A DNA stretch of 64,000 nt. Source: JBBROS01 sp038229135 (GTDB taxonomy: Bacteria > Pseudomonadota > Alphaproteobacteria > Acetobacterales > Acetobacteraceae). Shown here one piece after another: positions 11,438 to 19,974 of this stretch. The stretch lies in NCBI GenBank assembly GCA_038229135.1, contig JBBROS010000015.1:22636-86635 (forward strand), in the 5' to 3' direction. Below the pieces are notes generated by a model. The model searched no databases. It saw nothing but the letters and a program-made list of their open reading frames with translations, and was not told the DNA's origin. The position numbers and the translations under genes are program-made. Every line of letters starts with the position of its first letter. The first letter of the stretch is position 1.

Positions 11438-11850
11438 TCGCTGGCCTGTCCCACGTGGCGATCGCGGTGCCGGACCTCGAGGCGGCCGTGGCGCGCATCC
11501 GGGCGGTGTTCGGCCTCGAGGTGGGCGCGCCGCTCGAGAACGCGGCGCAGGGGGTGCGGCTGGCCTATGTGGAGCTGGGCAACACGCGGATCGAGCTGCT
11601 GCAGCCCACCCGGCCGGGCAGCCCGCTGGCGCGGTTCCTGGAGCGCAACCCGCGGGGCGGGATCCATCATGTGAGCCTGTCGACGCCCGACCTGGACTCG
11701 GCGCTGGCCGCTTCGGGGGTGGCGCAGGCCGGAGCCACGGGGGTGAACGTGCATGGGGAGCGGATCGCGTTCCTGGACCCTCGGGGGCTGCTGGGGGCGC
11801 TGTTCGAATTGGAGGAGCGGGGCGCGCCGGGTCAGTTGGACGCCGGGTAG
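11434..11850 (+). CDS. VOC family protein, methylmalonyl-CoA epimerase-like
   Basis: A 138-residue two-module glyoxalase-fold protein. Metal ligand candidates match methylmalonyl-CoA epimerase: His in LSHVAIAVPD, Glu in RIELLQP, His in GGIHHVSLST and Glu in GALFELEE. The GTG start at 11434 overlaps the LysR stop (GTGA). Its last 19 bases overlap the end of the convergent ATP-grasp gene. The operon context with crotonase and CoA-transferase fits an epimerase or isomerase of an acyl-CoA intermediate, but no mutase is nearby, so the substrate need not be methylmalonyl-CoA. Confidence 0.82.
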   Translation: MIAGLSHVAIAVPDLEAAVARIRAVFGLEVGAPLENAAQGVRLAYVELGNTRIELLQPTRPGSPLARFLERNPRGGIHHVSLSTPDLDSALAASGVAQAGATGVNVHGERIAFLDPRGLLGALFELEERGAPGQLDAG

Positions 11851-13031
11851 CGCCGGAGCAGCCGCTGCTGCCGGAGCCAGGCGCGGGACAGGGCGACGGG
11901 GCCGGCGGGGCGGTGCCCGGTGCGGCGCATGGCGTGGCCGAGGGCGAAGAGCTCGGACTGCTTGGCGAACACGCCCCGGAACGCCGCGGCGAGGGGCAGG
12001 GCCGGATCCCAGAACTGGATCGCCTCGGACCCGGCGCCGTTCACCTCGATGATGCTGAACTCGCCCTCGAGCAGCGCGGCCAGGCTGGGGAAGCGCACGT
12101 CGAAGCGGCCGTAGTGGAAATCGCCCATGGACCGGGCGATGGCGTCGATCCGGGCGGTGAGTGCCGGCGTGATGCGAGCGGACGCGTCCTGGTAGCGCGC
12201 GCCCATCCGGAGCGAGGCGATGGTGGTGAGCGCGACGCGCTCGCCTTGGGGCAGGATGCGCTGGAAGGCCTCCTCGCCCAGGGCGGCGGCGTAGTCGGCG
12301 GCGTGCGGGCGGCATCGCGGGTCCGCGTCGACCAGGGTGGCGACGCTGCGCTCGCCGTCGCCCATGACGCCGGGCGTGTGGCGGAGCGTGAGGGCGGCCA
12401 CCCGGCCGTGCCGGGCGCCCGGCGTGCGGATGTAGAGCAGCCCGGCCTCGTTCGGTGCGGCGACGAGGCGCTGGAGGATGTAGGCGCCGCCGGGCGGCAC
12501 GGCGGCGGCGTATCGTGCGAGCGCGGCATCGTCGTCCACGCGGCGGACACCGTAGCCGCACCAGCCGATGTCGGGCTTGGCGATGATCGGGTAGTCGAGC
12601 CCGGCGGCCATGCGGGCGGCGGCTGCGTCCTCCCCGGCCACGACGCGGCGCCAGGGCGCGACCCAGGGCGCGAAGGCGCTCCCGATCTGCGCCAGGCAGG
12701 CCGACTTCGACTCACCGGCGAGGCCGCCCATCTCGATCCGTGGGTTGAGGCAGGAGGGCAGCGTGAGGCTGCGGTAGCGGGCGGCGAGGAGCATCCAGTG
12801 GAGCACGAGGGGCACGCAGAGCAGGGCCTTGGGCAGGTGCTCGATGCGCAGGGGGGAGGGGGCGACGGCCGGTGCGCTGGCGAGGGGTGCGCTGACGAGG
12901 GGTGCGCTGACGACGGGTGCGCTGATGACGTCGACGGGCGGCCGGCGCCTTGCATCGGCATCGGCGTCGGCCGAGGTCTGGGCCGAGGTCTGGGCCGCCA
13001 GACGCCGGGTCGCCAGGATTTGGGTCGCCAA
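11832..13031 (-). CDS. ATP-grasp domain protein with repeat-expanded N-terminus
   Basis: A 399-residue protein whose residues ~110-390 form an ATP-grasp fold (LDYPIIAKPDIGWCGYGV, VPPGGAYILQRLV, then DVRF and the metal-binding EVNGAGSE). Such enzymes ligate a carboxylate to an amine or thiol using ATP. The start is a TTG at 13031 preceded 7 nt upstream by GAGGAG. Residues ~12-55 are low complexity: Asp/Ala alternation and a SAPxV/L pentapeptide repeat encoded by four 15-bp units. A hydrophobic stretch near residues 65-83 may associate with the membrane. It lies 72 bp downstream of the dioxygenase ferredoxin gene on the same strand; a link to ring oxidation is unproven. Confidence 0.75.
   Translation of the reverse strand: MATQILATRRLAAQTSAQTSADADADARRRPPVDVISAPVVSAPLVSAPLASAPAVAPSPLRIEHLPKALLCVPLVLHWMLLAARYRSLTLPSCLNPRIEMGGLAGESKSACLAQIGSAFAPWVAPWRRVVAGEDAAAARMAAGLDYPIIAKPDIGWCGYGVRRVDDDAALARYAAAVPPGGAYILQRLVAAPNEAGLLYIRTPGARHGRVAALTLRHTPGVMGDGERSVATLVDADPRCRPHAADYAAALGEEAFQRILPQGERVALTTIASLRMGARYQDASARITPALTARIDAIARSMGDFHYGRFDVRFPSLAALLEGEFSIIEVNGAGSEAIQFWDPALPLAAAFRGVFAKQSELFALGHAMRRTGHRPAGPVALSRAWLRQQRLLRRYPASN
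12871..12930. repeat. In-frame minisatellite, 4 x 15 bp, in the ATP-grasp gene
   Basis: Four consecutive units of GGTGCGCTGRCGAVG type with one to three differences each. On the coding strand they encode SAP followed by two hydrophobic residues, repeated. An adjacent 12-bp duplication and a GCATCG hexamer run at about 12953-12999 give the Asp-Ala tract. Confidence 0.93.
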
Positions 13032-13103
13032 GAACGGTCTCCTCGAAAGGGCAGGCGAGGAAACGCCGGGTACTGGGTCTCGTTCCGGACCCGTCCGGCT
13101 GCT

Positions 13104-13409
13104 TCAGCCCGTGTCGACCTCCACCCTGCCGTCCACGACCCGCACCGGATAGGTCCGCGTGGCCGTCGAGACGGGTGCTGCGGCGGCGGCACCGGTGCGG
13201 ATGTCGACAAGGCCCTGGTGCAGCGGGCACTCCACGCAGGGGTCCTCCACGTAGCCGTCCGAGAGCCGGGCTGCGCCGTGCGGGCAAAGGTCGTGGAGCG
13301 CGTGGAACCCATCCCCGAGCCGGAACAGGGCGATGGGGACGCCGCCCAGCTCCAGGCCGCGGACCTCCTCGGGGGCCAGGTCGTCGGCCCCGAGCGCATC
13401 GACCCACAT
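13104..13409 (-). CDS. Rieske [2Fe-2S] ferredoxin component of a non-haem iron oxygenase
   Basis: A 101-residue Rieske ferredoxin. Cluster ligands are Cys42 and His44 in LCPHGA and Cys61 and His64 in CPLHQ, with normal spacing. It would carry electrons to the oxygenase alpha subunit encoded upstream. The ATG at 13409 is 1 bp from the beta-subunit stop, so the genes are tightly coupled. No ferredoxin reductase gene follows, so electrons must come from a reductase encoded elsewhere. Confidence 0.92.
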   Translation of the reverse strand: MWVDALGADDLAPEEVRGLELGGVPIALFRLGDGFHALHDLCPHGAARLSDGYVEDPCVECPLHQGLVDIRTGAAAAAPVSTATRTYPVRVVDGRVEVDTG

Positions 13410-13410
13410 G

Positions 13411-13899
13411 TCAGATCGGCACCGCGAGGAGGGTCTGCACGCGGGACGTGTCGTAGACGATCCGCCGCCGCTTGAAGCGCCAGCCCTCGGGCGTCCGCAC
13501 CAGCCGATCCTTCGCCATCCCGGCCTGATACACGGCGCTCACCCCGGCCTGGGACGTGTTGACCACGAGGTAGTTGGAGGTGACATCCAGCGTGTCCGCG
13601 TCCACCGCGACCCATTGCAGGCCGGAGGTGAAGTGCCGGTAGGTCGGCTTCTCGTAGATGTTGGCGTGGCGGAGCGAGAGCACCCGGTCCCGCAGCATGG
13701 CGGCGTTGTCGCAAAGCATCACCGGAGCCGGCAGCCCGGCATCCTCGTTCTCCTTCGGGATGATCTCGTAATGGCAATCCTCCACGAACAGCGCGGGCCA
13801 TTCCTCGAGCCGGTCGTTGTCGAGGGCGGCGGCGTAGCGGTCGAACAGCTCGGTGATCTCGAAGCGCTGGACCATGCGCTCCATGGTGCCGGGGCTCAT
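13411..13899 (-). CDS. Aromatic-ring-hydroxylating dioxygenase beta subunit
   Basis: A 162-residue SnoaL/NTF2-like beta subunit with typical features: ITELFDRYAAALDNDRLEEW near the N-terminus, DCHYEIIPKENED, and the C-terminal KRRRIVYDTSRVQTLLAVPI. Beta subunits have a structural role in alpha3beta3 oxygenases. The ATG at 13899 overlaps the alpha-subunit stop by 4 bp. The closest recognisable relatives are in the salicylate/anthranilate/terephthalate-type oxygenase group; this is inferred from overall appearance. Confidence 0.93.
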   Translation of the reverse strand: MSPGTMERMVQRFEITELFDRYAAALDNDRLEEWPALFVEDCHYEIIPKENEDAGLPAPVMLCDNAAMLRDRVLSLRHANIYEKPTYRHFTSGLQWVAVDADTLDVTSNYLVVNTSQAGVSAVYQAGMAKDRLVRTPEGWRFKRRRIVYDTSRVQTLLAVPI

Positions 13900-15188
13900 G
13901 CCCGCACGCCCTGCGGGGCGGCGCCGTCGAAGCCCATGAGCTGCTGGTAGCCGACCCAGAAGCGGCGGACGAGGCTTTCGGTGATGAGCGTGTCCTGCTG
14001 CTCGGGCGCCGCGCGGGACATCTCGATCACGCTGCTGGCCTCGGCGTCCCGCGCGGTGCCGCGCTGGACCAGCTCGGTGGCCTCCGTGTCCTCCATGCTG
14101 ATGTAGCCGGCGGGGCCCACCAGGTTGGCCTGCTTGAGGCGCATCGCCCGCAGCTCCGGCGTGTCGTCCAGATAGCCGAAGAAGTGGAAGACGAGCTCGA
14201 AGTGGCCGGGCCCCTTGGGCAGGAGCTGGCGGGCGACCAGCGTGTTGTGGATCTGCTGGATGACGAGCTGCGGGAAGATCGGCTGGATGTGGTTGGTGGC
14301 GAGCTCGTCGAACTCCTGCACCATCTCCAGCACGCTCGGGTCCTCGAGGCGGAAGCCTTCGTCGTAGCTGCGGATGTTCTGCGCCTTGTAGGCCCCATCG
14401 GACGACGACCCCGGCTCGGGCTGCTTGATGGACATGACGATGTTGTGCAGCCCGTGGCGCTCATCGGCGATGCAGCGGGCCTTCATGCCGACGCGCAGGA
14501 TGTTGAAGGTGGTGTGGAACAGGTGCAGCAGGCTCGCGTGGTAGGGGTCCTTCACGTTCTCCAGATAGAGCTTCCAGTTGCTGTCCGAGAATTGGCGGGT
14601 GCAGCCGAGGTATTCGATCGGCTTGTGGAAGATACGGTCCACGTAGGGGCGCATCTGCGGGCCGATGTAGTCGGCCAGGGCCTCCACCGTGTCGCTGAAC
14701 GTGGCGAACACCAGCCCGCCGTAGGACTCCACGCGCAGCTGGCGAAGGCTGTGGTGCCTGGGGTCGAAGTCCTTCGGCATCCCCGTCATGTCCTTCTGGC
14801 CGCGCCGGAAAGGGACGCCCTGGAGGTTGCCCGCGGTGCCGTAGTTCCACTGGTGGTAGACGCAGGAATGGGACATCGCATTGCCGCGCTGCAGCCGGCA
14901 GACGATGGCGCCGCGATGGGCGCAGCGATTGACCCAGGCGGCGAGCGAGCCGTCCTCGTTGCGCGTCATGACCACCGGGGTGTCGCCGACGAAGGTGCTC
15001 TTGAAGTCTCCGGGGCGGGCGATCTCGACCTCGAGGCCGAGGAAGCTCCAGGTCGGGCCGCGGAAGATCCGCTCCTGCTCGCGCTCGTAGATCTCCTGCG
15101 AGCTGAACACCTTGTAGGGCACGCGGGAGCCGTCCGTATGCGGGAACACGGCGAGGGCGGGCGGCGTCTCGAGGATCGGGTGGTCCAT
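13896..15188 (-). CDS. Aromatic-ring-hydroxylating dioxygenase alpha subunit (Rieske oxygenase)
   Basis: A 430-residue catalytic subunit that inserts oxygen into an aromatic ring. Rieske ligands are Cys89, His91, Cys109 and His112 (RCAHRGAIVCR and SCVYHQW). The mononuclear iron site is in NVKDPYHASLLHLF, with bridging Asp214 and His217 and His222. The overall pattern resembles salicylate 5-hydroxylase/anthranilate-type large subunits; the substrate is not determined. The ATG at 15188 has GGAG 7 nt upstream. It heads a leftward operon with beta and ferredoxin genes and is divergent from the PIG-L-like gene. Confidence 0.94.
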   Translation of the reverse strand: MDHPILETPPALAVFPHTDGSRVPYKVFSSQEIYEREQERIFRGPTWSFLGLEVEIARPGDFKSTFVGDTPVVMTRNEDGSLAAWVNRCAHRGAIVCRLQRGNAMSHSCVYHQWNYGTAGNLQGVPFRRGQKDMTGMPKDFDPRHHSLRQLRVESYGGLVFATFSDTVEALADYIGPQMRPYVDRIFHKPIEYLGCTRQFSDSNWKLYLENVKDPYHASLLHLFHTTFNILRVGMKARCIADERHGLHNIVMSIKQPEPGSSSDGAYKAQNIRSYDEGFRLEDPSVLEMVQEFDELATNHIQPIFPQLVIQQIHNTLVARQLLPKGPGHFELVFHFFGYLDDTPELRAMRLKQANLVGPAGYISMEDTEATELVQRGTARDAEASSVIEMSRAAPEQQDTLITESLVRRFWVGYQQLMGFDGAAPQGVRA

Positions 15189-15284
15189 GCGGGCGCTCCA
15201 TGGCGTTGGGCGTCAGGTGGCGCGTATTCCGCACGGCAGGGGTGCGGCTGTCCATAACGGGCGGAGGCCGGGTAGGCTCCCGCC

Positions 15285-15800
15285 ATGGTGACGCCTCCCC
15301 CCGAAGCGGCCGGTTGGCGCGCGATCCTCGGTGATGCAACGGCGCTGGTGCTGGCGACGCACCCTGGCGACGAGGCGGGGCGGTTCGGTGGCCTGGTGGC
15401 ACAGGCCTGCGCGTCGGGCCGGCCGCCCATTGTCGCGGTGCTGACCGACGGCAGCTTCGGGCTCGAGGGGGCGGCCGGGCAGGCGGAGGCGCTGCGGCGG
15501 GAGCGGGCGTCCCGGGCGGGCGCTGCCGGGCTGGGGCTCGATCCGGACCGGCTGCTGTTCGTGGGCCTGTTCGACGGCTGCGTGCCGACCGAGGGCACGC
15601 TGGCCGAGGCGGTGGTGGCCGCGCTCGACCTGGTGATGTGGCGCAACGATTGCCGAGTGCTGTGCGCGGCGGCCGAAGGCGATGCGGACACGCGGGCGGC
15701 TGCGCGGCTGGCCCAGGCCGTGGCGGCGCGGACCGGGCTGCGGCTGGTGCTGCTGGAGGATGGCCGAATGCCGGCTCGCGGCGTCGAACCGCGGGCCTGA
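15285..15800 (+). CDS. PIG-L (LmbE-like) deacetylase family protein, short and with altered motif
   Basis: A 171-residue protein resembling N-acetylglucosaminyl-type PIG-L deacetylases, which are zinc hydrolases. The family motif HPDDE appears as THPGDEAGRFGG: His26, Asp29 and Glu30 are kept, but the first Asp (general base in MshB-type enzymes) is Gly28. The protein is also shorter than the usual 220-260 residues and lacks a clear C-terminal HxxH. It may be inactive or have a changed mechanism. It is divergent from the dioxygenase operon, 97 bp away. Confidence 0.68.
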   Translation: MVTPPPEAAGWRAILGDATALVLATHPGDEAGRFGGLVAQACASGRPPIVAVLTDGSFGLEGAAGQAEALRRERASRAGAAGLGLDPDRLLFVGLFDGCVPTEGTLAEAVVAALDLVMWRNDCRVLCAAAEGDADTRAAARLAQAVAARTGLRLVLLEDGRMPARGVEPRA

Positions 15801-15903
15801 CTGATCTCGGTTCAGGACGCCGGTGTCATGGCGTGACGATTGCATCCATGTTCGGTGTCATCCAGCATGCGGACGGCACGTTGCAACCGTTGGGAGCCCG
15901 ACC

Positions 15904-17481
15904 ATGATGAACCGCCGTACAGCGCTGGCAGCGGGCGCCGCAGCGCTCAGCAGCCTCGCCCGCCCCTCCATCGCCCAGCCGGCGAACGTCCTGCGCTTCG
16001 TGCCGCAGGCGAACCTCTCCAGTCTCGACCCCATCTGGACCACCGCCACCGTCGCCGCCGAGCACGGCTATTGCGTGTGGGACACGATCTACGGCCTGGA
16101 TGAGACGCTCACCCCGCAGCCGCAGATGGCGGCCGGGCACACGGAGAGCGCGGACGGCCTCACCTTCACCATCACGCTCCGCGACAAGCTGAAGTTCAGC
16201 GACGGCACCCCGGTGCTGGCCCGCGACTGCGTGCAGTCCATCATGCGCTGGTCCAAGCGCAACCCCATGGGCGGCACGCTCATGAGCCGCTGCAACGAGC
16301 TGGTGGCGCTCGACGACAAGCGGCTCGAGTTCCGCATGAAGAAGCGCTTCCCGCTCACCGCCTACGTGCTGGGCGGCGAGGGCTGCTTCATCATGCCCGA
16401 GCGGATCGCCATGACCGACCCGTATACGCAGGTGACCGAGATCGTGGCGTCCGGCCCCTTCAAGTTCCTGCCCAACGAGTATGTGTCCGGCTCGCTCGCC
16501 GCCTATGCCCGCAACGAGCACTACACGCCGCGGCAGGAGCAGCCCTCCATGTGGGCCGGCGGCAAGATGGCGTATTTCGACCGCGTCGAGTTCCGCATCC
16601 TGCCGGACCCGGCGACCGCCGCCGCCGCCCTCGGCAAGGGCGAGGTGGACTGGTGGGAGAACCCGCTGCCCGACCTGCTGCCGCAGCTCCGCCGCAACAA
16701 GGCGCTGAAGGCCGAGGTGCTCGATCCGTTGGGCGCCCTGGGCGTGATCCGCTTCAACCACCTGCACCCGCCGTTCGACAACCCGAAGCTCCGCCGCGCC
16801 CTGCTGCCGGCCATCAACCAGCGCGAGTTCCTGGAAGCCTTCTTCGGGGACCTCACGGACGAGCTCGGCCGCACCGGCGCCGGCTTCTTCACCGCCAACA
16901 CCCCATCGGCCAACGATGCCGGCATGGAGGCGCTGAGCGGGCCCCGCAGCATCGAGCTGTCCAGGAAGCTCATCGCCGAGAGTGGCTACAAGGGCGAGGA
17001 GATCCTGCTGATGTCGCCCAGCGACCAGCCCAACCTGTTCGCGGCCTGCAACGTCGCGCAGGACCTGTTCAAGCGGCTCGGCCTGAACGTGAACTACCAG
17101 GTGATGGACTGGGGCACGCTCGTCAGCCGGCGCGCCAACAAGACCCCGGCGGCGCAGGGCGGGTGGAACATCTTCATCACCACCTGGGCCGGCCTTGCCA
17201 CCTCCAACCCCGGCAGCAGCCAGATCCTGCGGGGCAACGGCGAGGCCGGGTGGTTCGGCTGGGCGACGATGCCGGAGATGGAGAAGCTGCGGGACAGCTG
17301 GTTCGACGCGCCCGACCTGGCCACGCAGAAGCAGATCGCCCGGCAGATGCAGGTCCAGGCCTTTCAGGACGTGCCCGTCATCCCGACCGGCATGTGGTTC
17401 ACCGCCACCGCCTTCCGCGCGAACCTCACCGGGATCATCAAGTCCGGCACGCCGCTGATGTGGAACGTGAAGCGGGTGTAG
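15904..17481 (+). CDS. Peptide-type ABC transporter substrate-binding protein (SBP family 5)
   Basis: A 525-residue periplasmic protein of the DppA/OppA family. A Tat-like signal (MMNRRTALAAGAAALSSLAR, cleavage near SIAQ) is followed by LRFVPQANLSSLDPIWTTA and the family core, including the WTFTITLRDKLKFSDGTPV-type segment and NEHYTPR. The ATG at 15904 fits the signal peptide. It is the first of two tandem paralogues, with no permease or ATPase genes near. The leftward operon at 3.1-8.1 kb lacks a binding protein and is one possible partner. Confidence 0.92.
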   Translation: MMNRRTALAAGAAALSSLARPSIAQPANVLRFVPQANLSSLDPIWTTATVAAEHGYCVWDTIYGLDETLTPQPQMAAGHTESADGLTFTITLRDKLKFSDGTPVLARDCVQSIMRWSKRNPMGGTLMSRCNELVALDDKRLEFRMKKRFPLTAYVLGGEGCFIMPERIAMTDPYTQVTEIVASGPFKFLPNEYVSGSLAAYARNEHYTPRQEQPSMWAGGKMAYFDRVEFRILPDPATAAAALGKGEVDWWENPLPDLLPQLRRNKALKAEVLDPLGALGVIRFNHLHPPFDNPKLRRALLPAINQREFLEAFFGDLTDELGRTGAGFFTANTPSANDAGMEALSGPRSIELSRKLIAESGYKGEEILLMSPSDQPNLFAACNVAQDLFKRLGLNVNYQVMDWGTLVSRRANKTPAAQGGWNIFITTWAGLATSNPGSSQILRGNGEAGWFGWATMPEMEKLRDSWFDAPDLATQKQIARQMQVQAFQDVPVIPTGMWFTATAFRANLTGIIKSGTPLMWNVKRV

Positions 17482-17591
17482 CGTCGGCTGGCGCGGCGGC
17501 CGTCCAGGCCTCGCGCCAGCCACCCTGCCATCACCGCGGGCCGCAGGCTGCTCGGCCATGATACCCTTCCCGCCGCAACGGAGGCACACCC

Positions 17592-19181
17592 TTGGACCGT
17601 CGCTCCTTCCTCGCCACGACCGGGGCTGCCTTCGCGGCCGGCACCGGGTTCCTGGCCGCACCCGCCTTGGGCCAGCCCGCGCGTGTCCTGAAATTCGTGC
17701 CGGAGGCCGATTTGGCCGTGCTGGACCCGGTCTGGACCACCTCGTCGCAGACCACGCAGCACGCGTTCCTGGTTTACGACACCCTCTTCGGCCTGGACGC
17801 CGCCTTCCAGCCGCAGCCGCAGATGCTGGCCGGCTACAAGGCCGAGGAGGGCGGACGCAGCTGGACCCTGGTCCTGCGCGATGGCCTGCTGTTCCACGAC
17901 GGCAGCAAGGTGCTCGCGCGGGACTGCGTGGCCAGCATCCGCCGCTGGGGCCTGCGGGACCCGTTCGGCCAGGCGCTCCTGGCTGCCATGGACGACATCG
18001 CGGCGCCGGATGACCGCACCATCGTGCTGCGCATGAAGTACCCGTTCCCGGTGCCCATGGCGCTCGGCAAGTCCACCGCGAACGTCTGCGCGATCATGCC
18101 GGAGCGCCTGGCCACGACGGACGCGTTCAAGGCCGTGACGGAGGTCGTCGGCAGCGGCCCCTTCCGCTTCAAGGCGGACGAGCGCGTGCCCGGCGCACGG
18201 GTCGTGTATGAACGCAACGCCGCCTACGTCCCTCGCGAGCGGGGCGAGGTCTCGGGCTCGGCCGGGCCCAAGATCGTGCATTTCGACCGGGTCGAGTGGT
18301 CCATCCTGCCGGACCCGGCCACCGCCGCCGCCGCCATCCAGACGGGCGAGATCGACTGGCTGCTGACCCCGAACGCGGACCTCATCGACAGCCTGCGCAA
18401 GCGTCGGGACGTATCCATCCGCGTGCTGGTCGCCGCCGGCGCCGTGTCCTGCATGCGGTTCAACCAGCTCCAGCCGCCCTTCGACAACCCGGCGCTCCGC
18501 CGCGCGCTGCTGCCCGCCATCAACCAGTCCGACTACATGATCGCGGTCAACGGCGACGACAAAGCCCGCTGGCGCGAGGGCATCGGCTACTTCTCGCCCG
18601 GCACCCCCATGGCCAACGATGCCGGCATGGCCGCGCTGACGGGCCCCCGCAGCCTCGATGCCGCCAAGCGGGCGCTCGCCGCCGCCGGCTACCGCAACGA
18701 GCGCGTGGTGCTTCTCGGCCCGGCGGACGTGCCCTACGCCAAGATCCTCGCCGACGTGACCGCCGACCTGTTCACGCGCCTCGGCCTCAACCTGGACTAC
18801 CAGGTGATGGACTGGGGCACGCTGGTGCAACGCCGGGCGAAAACGGAGCCGATCGAGCAGGGCGGCTGGAACGTGTTCCAAACCAACTGGCCCGGCCCCG
18901 ACCAGGCCAACCCCGCGGGCCACGTGTTCCTCCGCGCCAACGGCCGCAGCGCCGCCCCGGGATGGCCCACGAGCCCCCGCCTGGAAAGCCTACGCGACGA
19001 GTGGCTGCGCACCGAGGCCCTATCCGAGCAGCAGCGGATCGCCCGCGACATGCAGCTCCAGGCCTTCGAGGACGTGCCCTACATCCCGCTTGGCAAGACC
19101 ATCTCGCCCAGCGCCCTGCGTGCCGATCTGCGGGACGTGGTGGAGGGCCAGGCCGTGTTCTGGAACATCCGGCGCGCATGA
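17592..19181 (+). CDS. Peptide-type ABC transporter substrate-binding protein (SBP family 5), paralogue
   Basis: A 529-residue binding protein clearly paralogous to the upstream gene: LKFVPEADLAVLDPVWTTSS matches its N-terminus, and both share QPQPQM, VSGPFxFx-type and YQVMDWGTLV blocks. A Tat-like signal (MDRRSFLATTGAAFAAGTGF) ends near ALGQ. It starts with TTG at 17592, with GGAGG 8 nt upstream. The downstream SDR gene overlaps its stop by 4 bp, so import and dehydrogenation of the ligand may be linked. Tandem duplication followed by divergence is inferred. Confidence 0.92.
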   Translation: MDRRSFLATTGAAFAAGTGFLAAPALGQPARVLKFVPEADLAVLDPVWTTSSQTTQHAFLVYDTLFGLDAAFQPQPQMLAGYKAEEGGRSWTLVLRDGLLFHDGSKVLARDCVASIRRWGLRDPFGQALLAAMDDIAAPDDRTIVLRMKYPFPVPMALGKSTANVCAIMPERLATTDAFKAVTEVVGSGPFRFKADERVPGARVVYERNAAYVPRERGEVSGSAGPKIVHFDRVEWSILPDPATAAAAIQTGEIDWLLTPNADLIDSLRKRRDVSIRVLVAAGAVSCMRFNQLQPPFDNPALRRALLPAINQSDYMIAVNGDDKARWREGIGYFSPGTPMANDAGMAALTGPRSLDAAKRALAAAGYRNERVVLLGPADVPYAKILADVTADLFTRLGLNLDYQVMDWGTLVQRRAKTEPIEQGGWNVFQTNWPGPDQANPAGHVFLRANGRSAAPGWPTSPRLESLRDEWLRTEALSEQQRIARDMQLQAFEDVPYIPLGKTISPSALRADLRDVVEGQAVFWNIRRA

Positions 19182-19927
19182 AGGTCGCGATCATCACCGG
19201 CGGCGCGCGCGGGATCGGCCGCGGCTGCGCCCTCGCCCTCGCCCGGGCCGGCTGGTCCATCGCGCTGGTGGACCTGCTGGCGGCCGAGATGGCGCGCACG
19301 GAGGCCGAGATCAGGACGCTGGGCCAGGAGGCGCTCTGCCTCGAGGCGGACGTCAGCGACTACACGCGTGCGGGCGAGGTGGCGCAGGAGGTGATGGCCC
19401 GCTTCGGCCGCATCGACTTCCTGCTGAACAACGCCGGCAAGGGCAACCCGGCCGGCATCCTCGAGATCGAGGAAGCGGAGTTCGACCGCACCATCGCCGT
19501 CAACCTCAAGAGCTGCTTCAACTACATCCGCGCCGTGGCCCCGCACATGCTGGCCCAGGGCGGCGGGCGCATCGCCAGCATGAGCTCCATGAACGCCCAT
19601 TCAGGCGGGGTCACGGCGGCGTTCAGCAAGTTCTCCTACGCCGCGGCCAAGGCTGGCATCCTCGGCATGACCCGGGCGCTCGCCAAGGAGCTGGGGCCGA
19701 CCATCCTGGTCAACGCCATCTGCCCTGGCCTGATCCAGACCGAGCTCGCCACCAAGAACCCGGTCATCGTGGAACGGGGCGCAGCCATCGCCCGCGATGG
19801 CATCGCGCTGCACCGCATGGGAAGCGTGGACGACGTGGCGCAGCTCGTCCTGTTCCTGGCTCAGTCCGAACCGTGCTTCATCACCGGGCAGGACTTCAAC
19901 GTGGACGGCTTCCAATACAACATCTGA
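19178..19927 (+). CDS. Short-chain dehydrogenase/reductase (SDR)
   Basis: A 249-residue classical SDR. NAD(P)-binding motif TGGARGIGRG is at residues 8-17, followed by NNAG, catalytic Ser in SMSSMNAHSGG and the YAAAK catalytic pair. The C-terminus ITGQDFNVDGFQYNI is typical. An Asp near the end of beta-2 (ALVDLLA) suggests NAD preference. The ATG at 19178 overlaps the binding-protein stop. It likely oxidises a hydroxyl group of the compound imported by the upstream protein; the substrate is unknown. Confidence 0.93.
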   Translation: MKVAIITGGARGIGRGCALALARAGWSIALVDLLAAEMARTEAEIRTLGQEALCLEADVSDYTRAGEVAQEVMARFGRIDFLLNNAGKGNPAGILEIEEAEFDRTIAVNLKSCFNYIRAVAPHMLAQGGGRIASMSSMNAHSGGVTAAFSKFSYAAAKAGILGMTRALAKELGPTILVNAICPGLIQTELATKNPVIVERGAAIARDGIALHRMGSVDDVAQLVLFLAQSEPCFITGQDFNVDGFQYNI

Positions 19928-19974
19928 GGCTGCACCGGGCGGACAACGGCCGCAGCACGAGGGGGACGTAGGCC

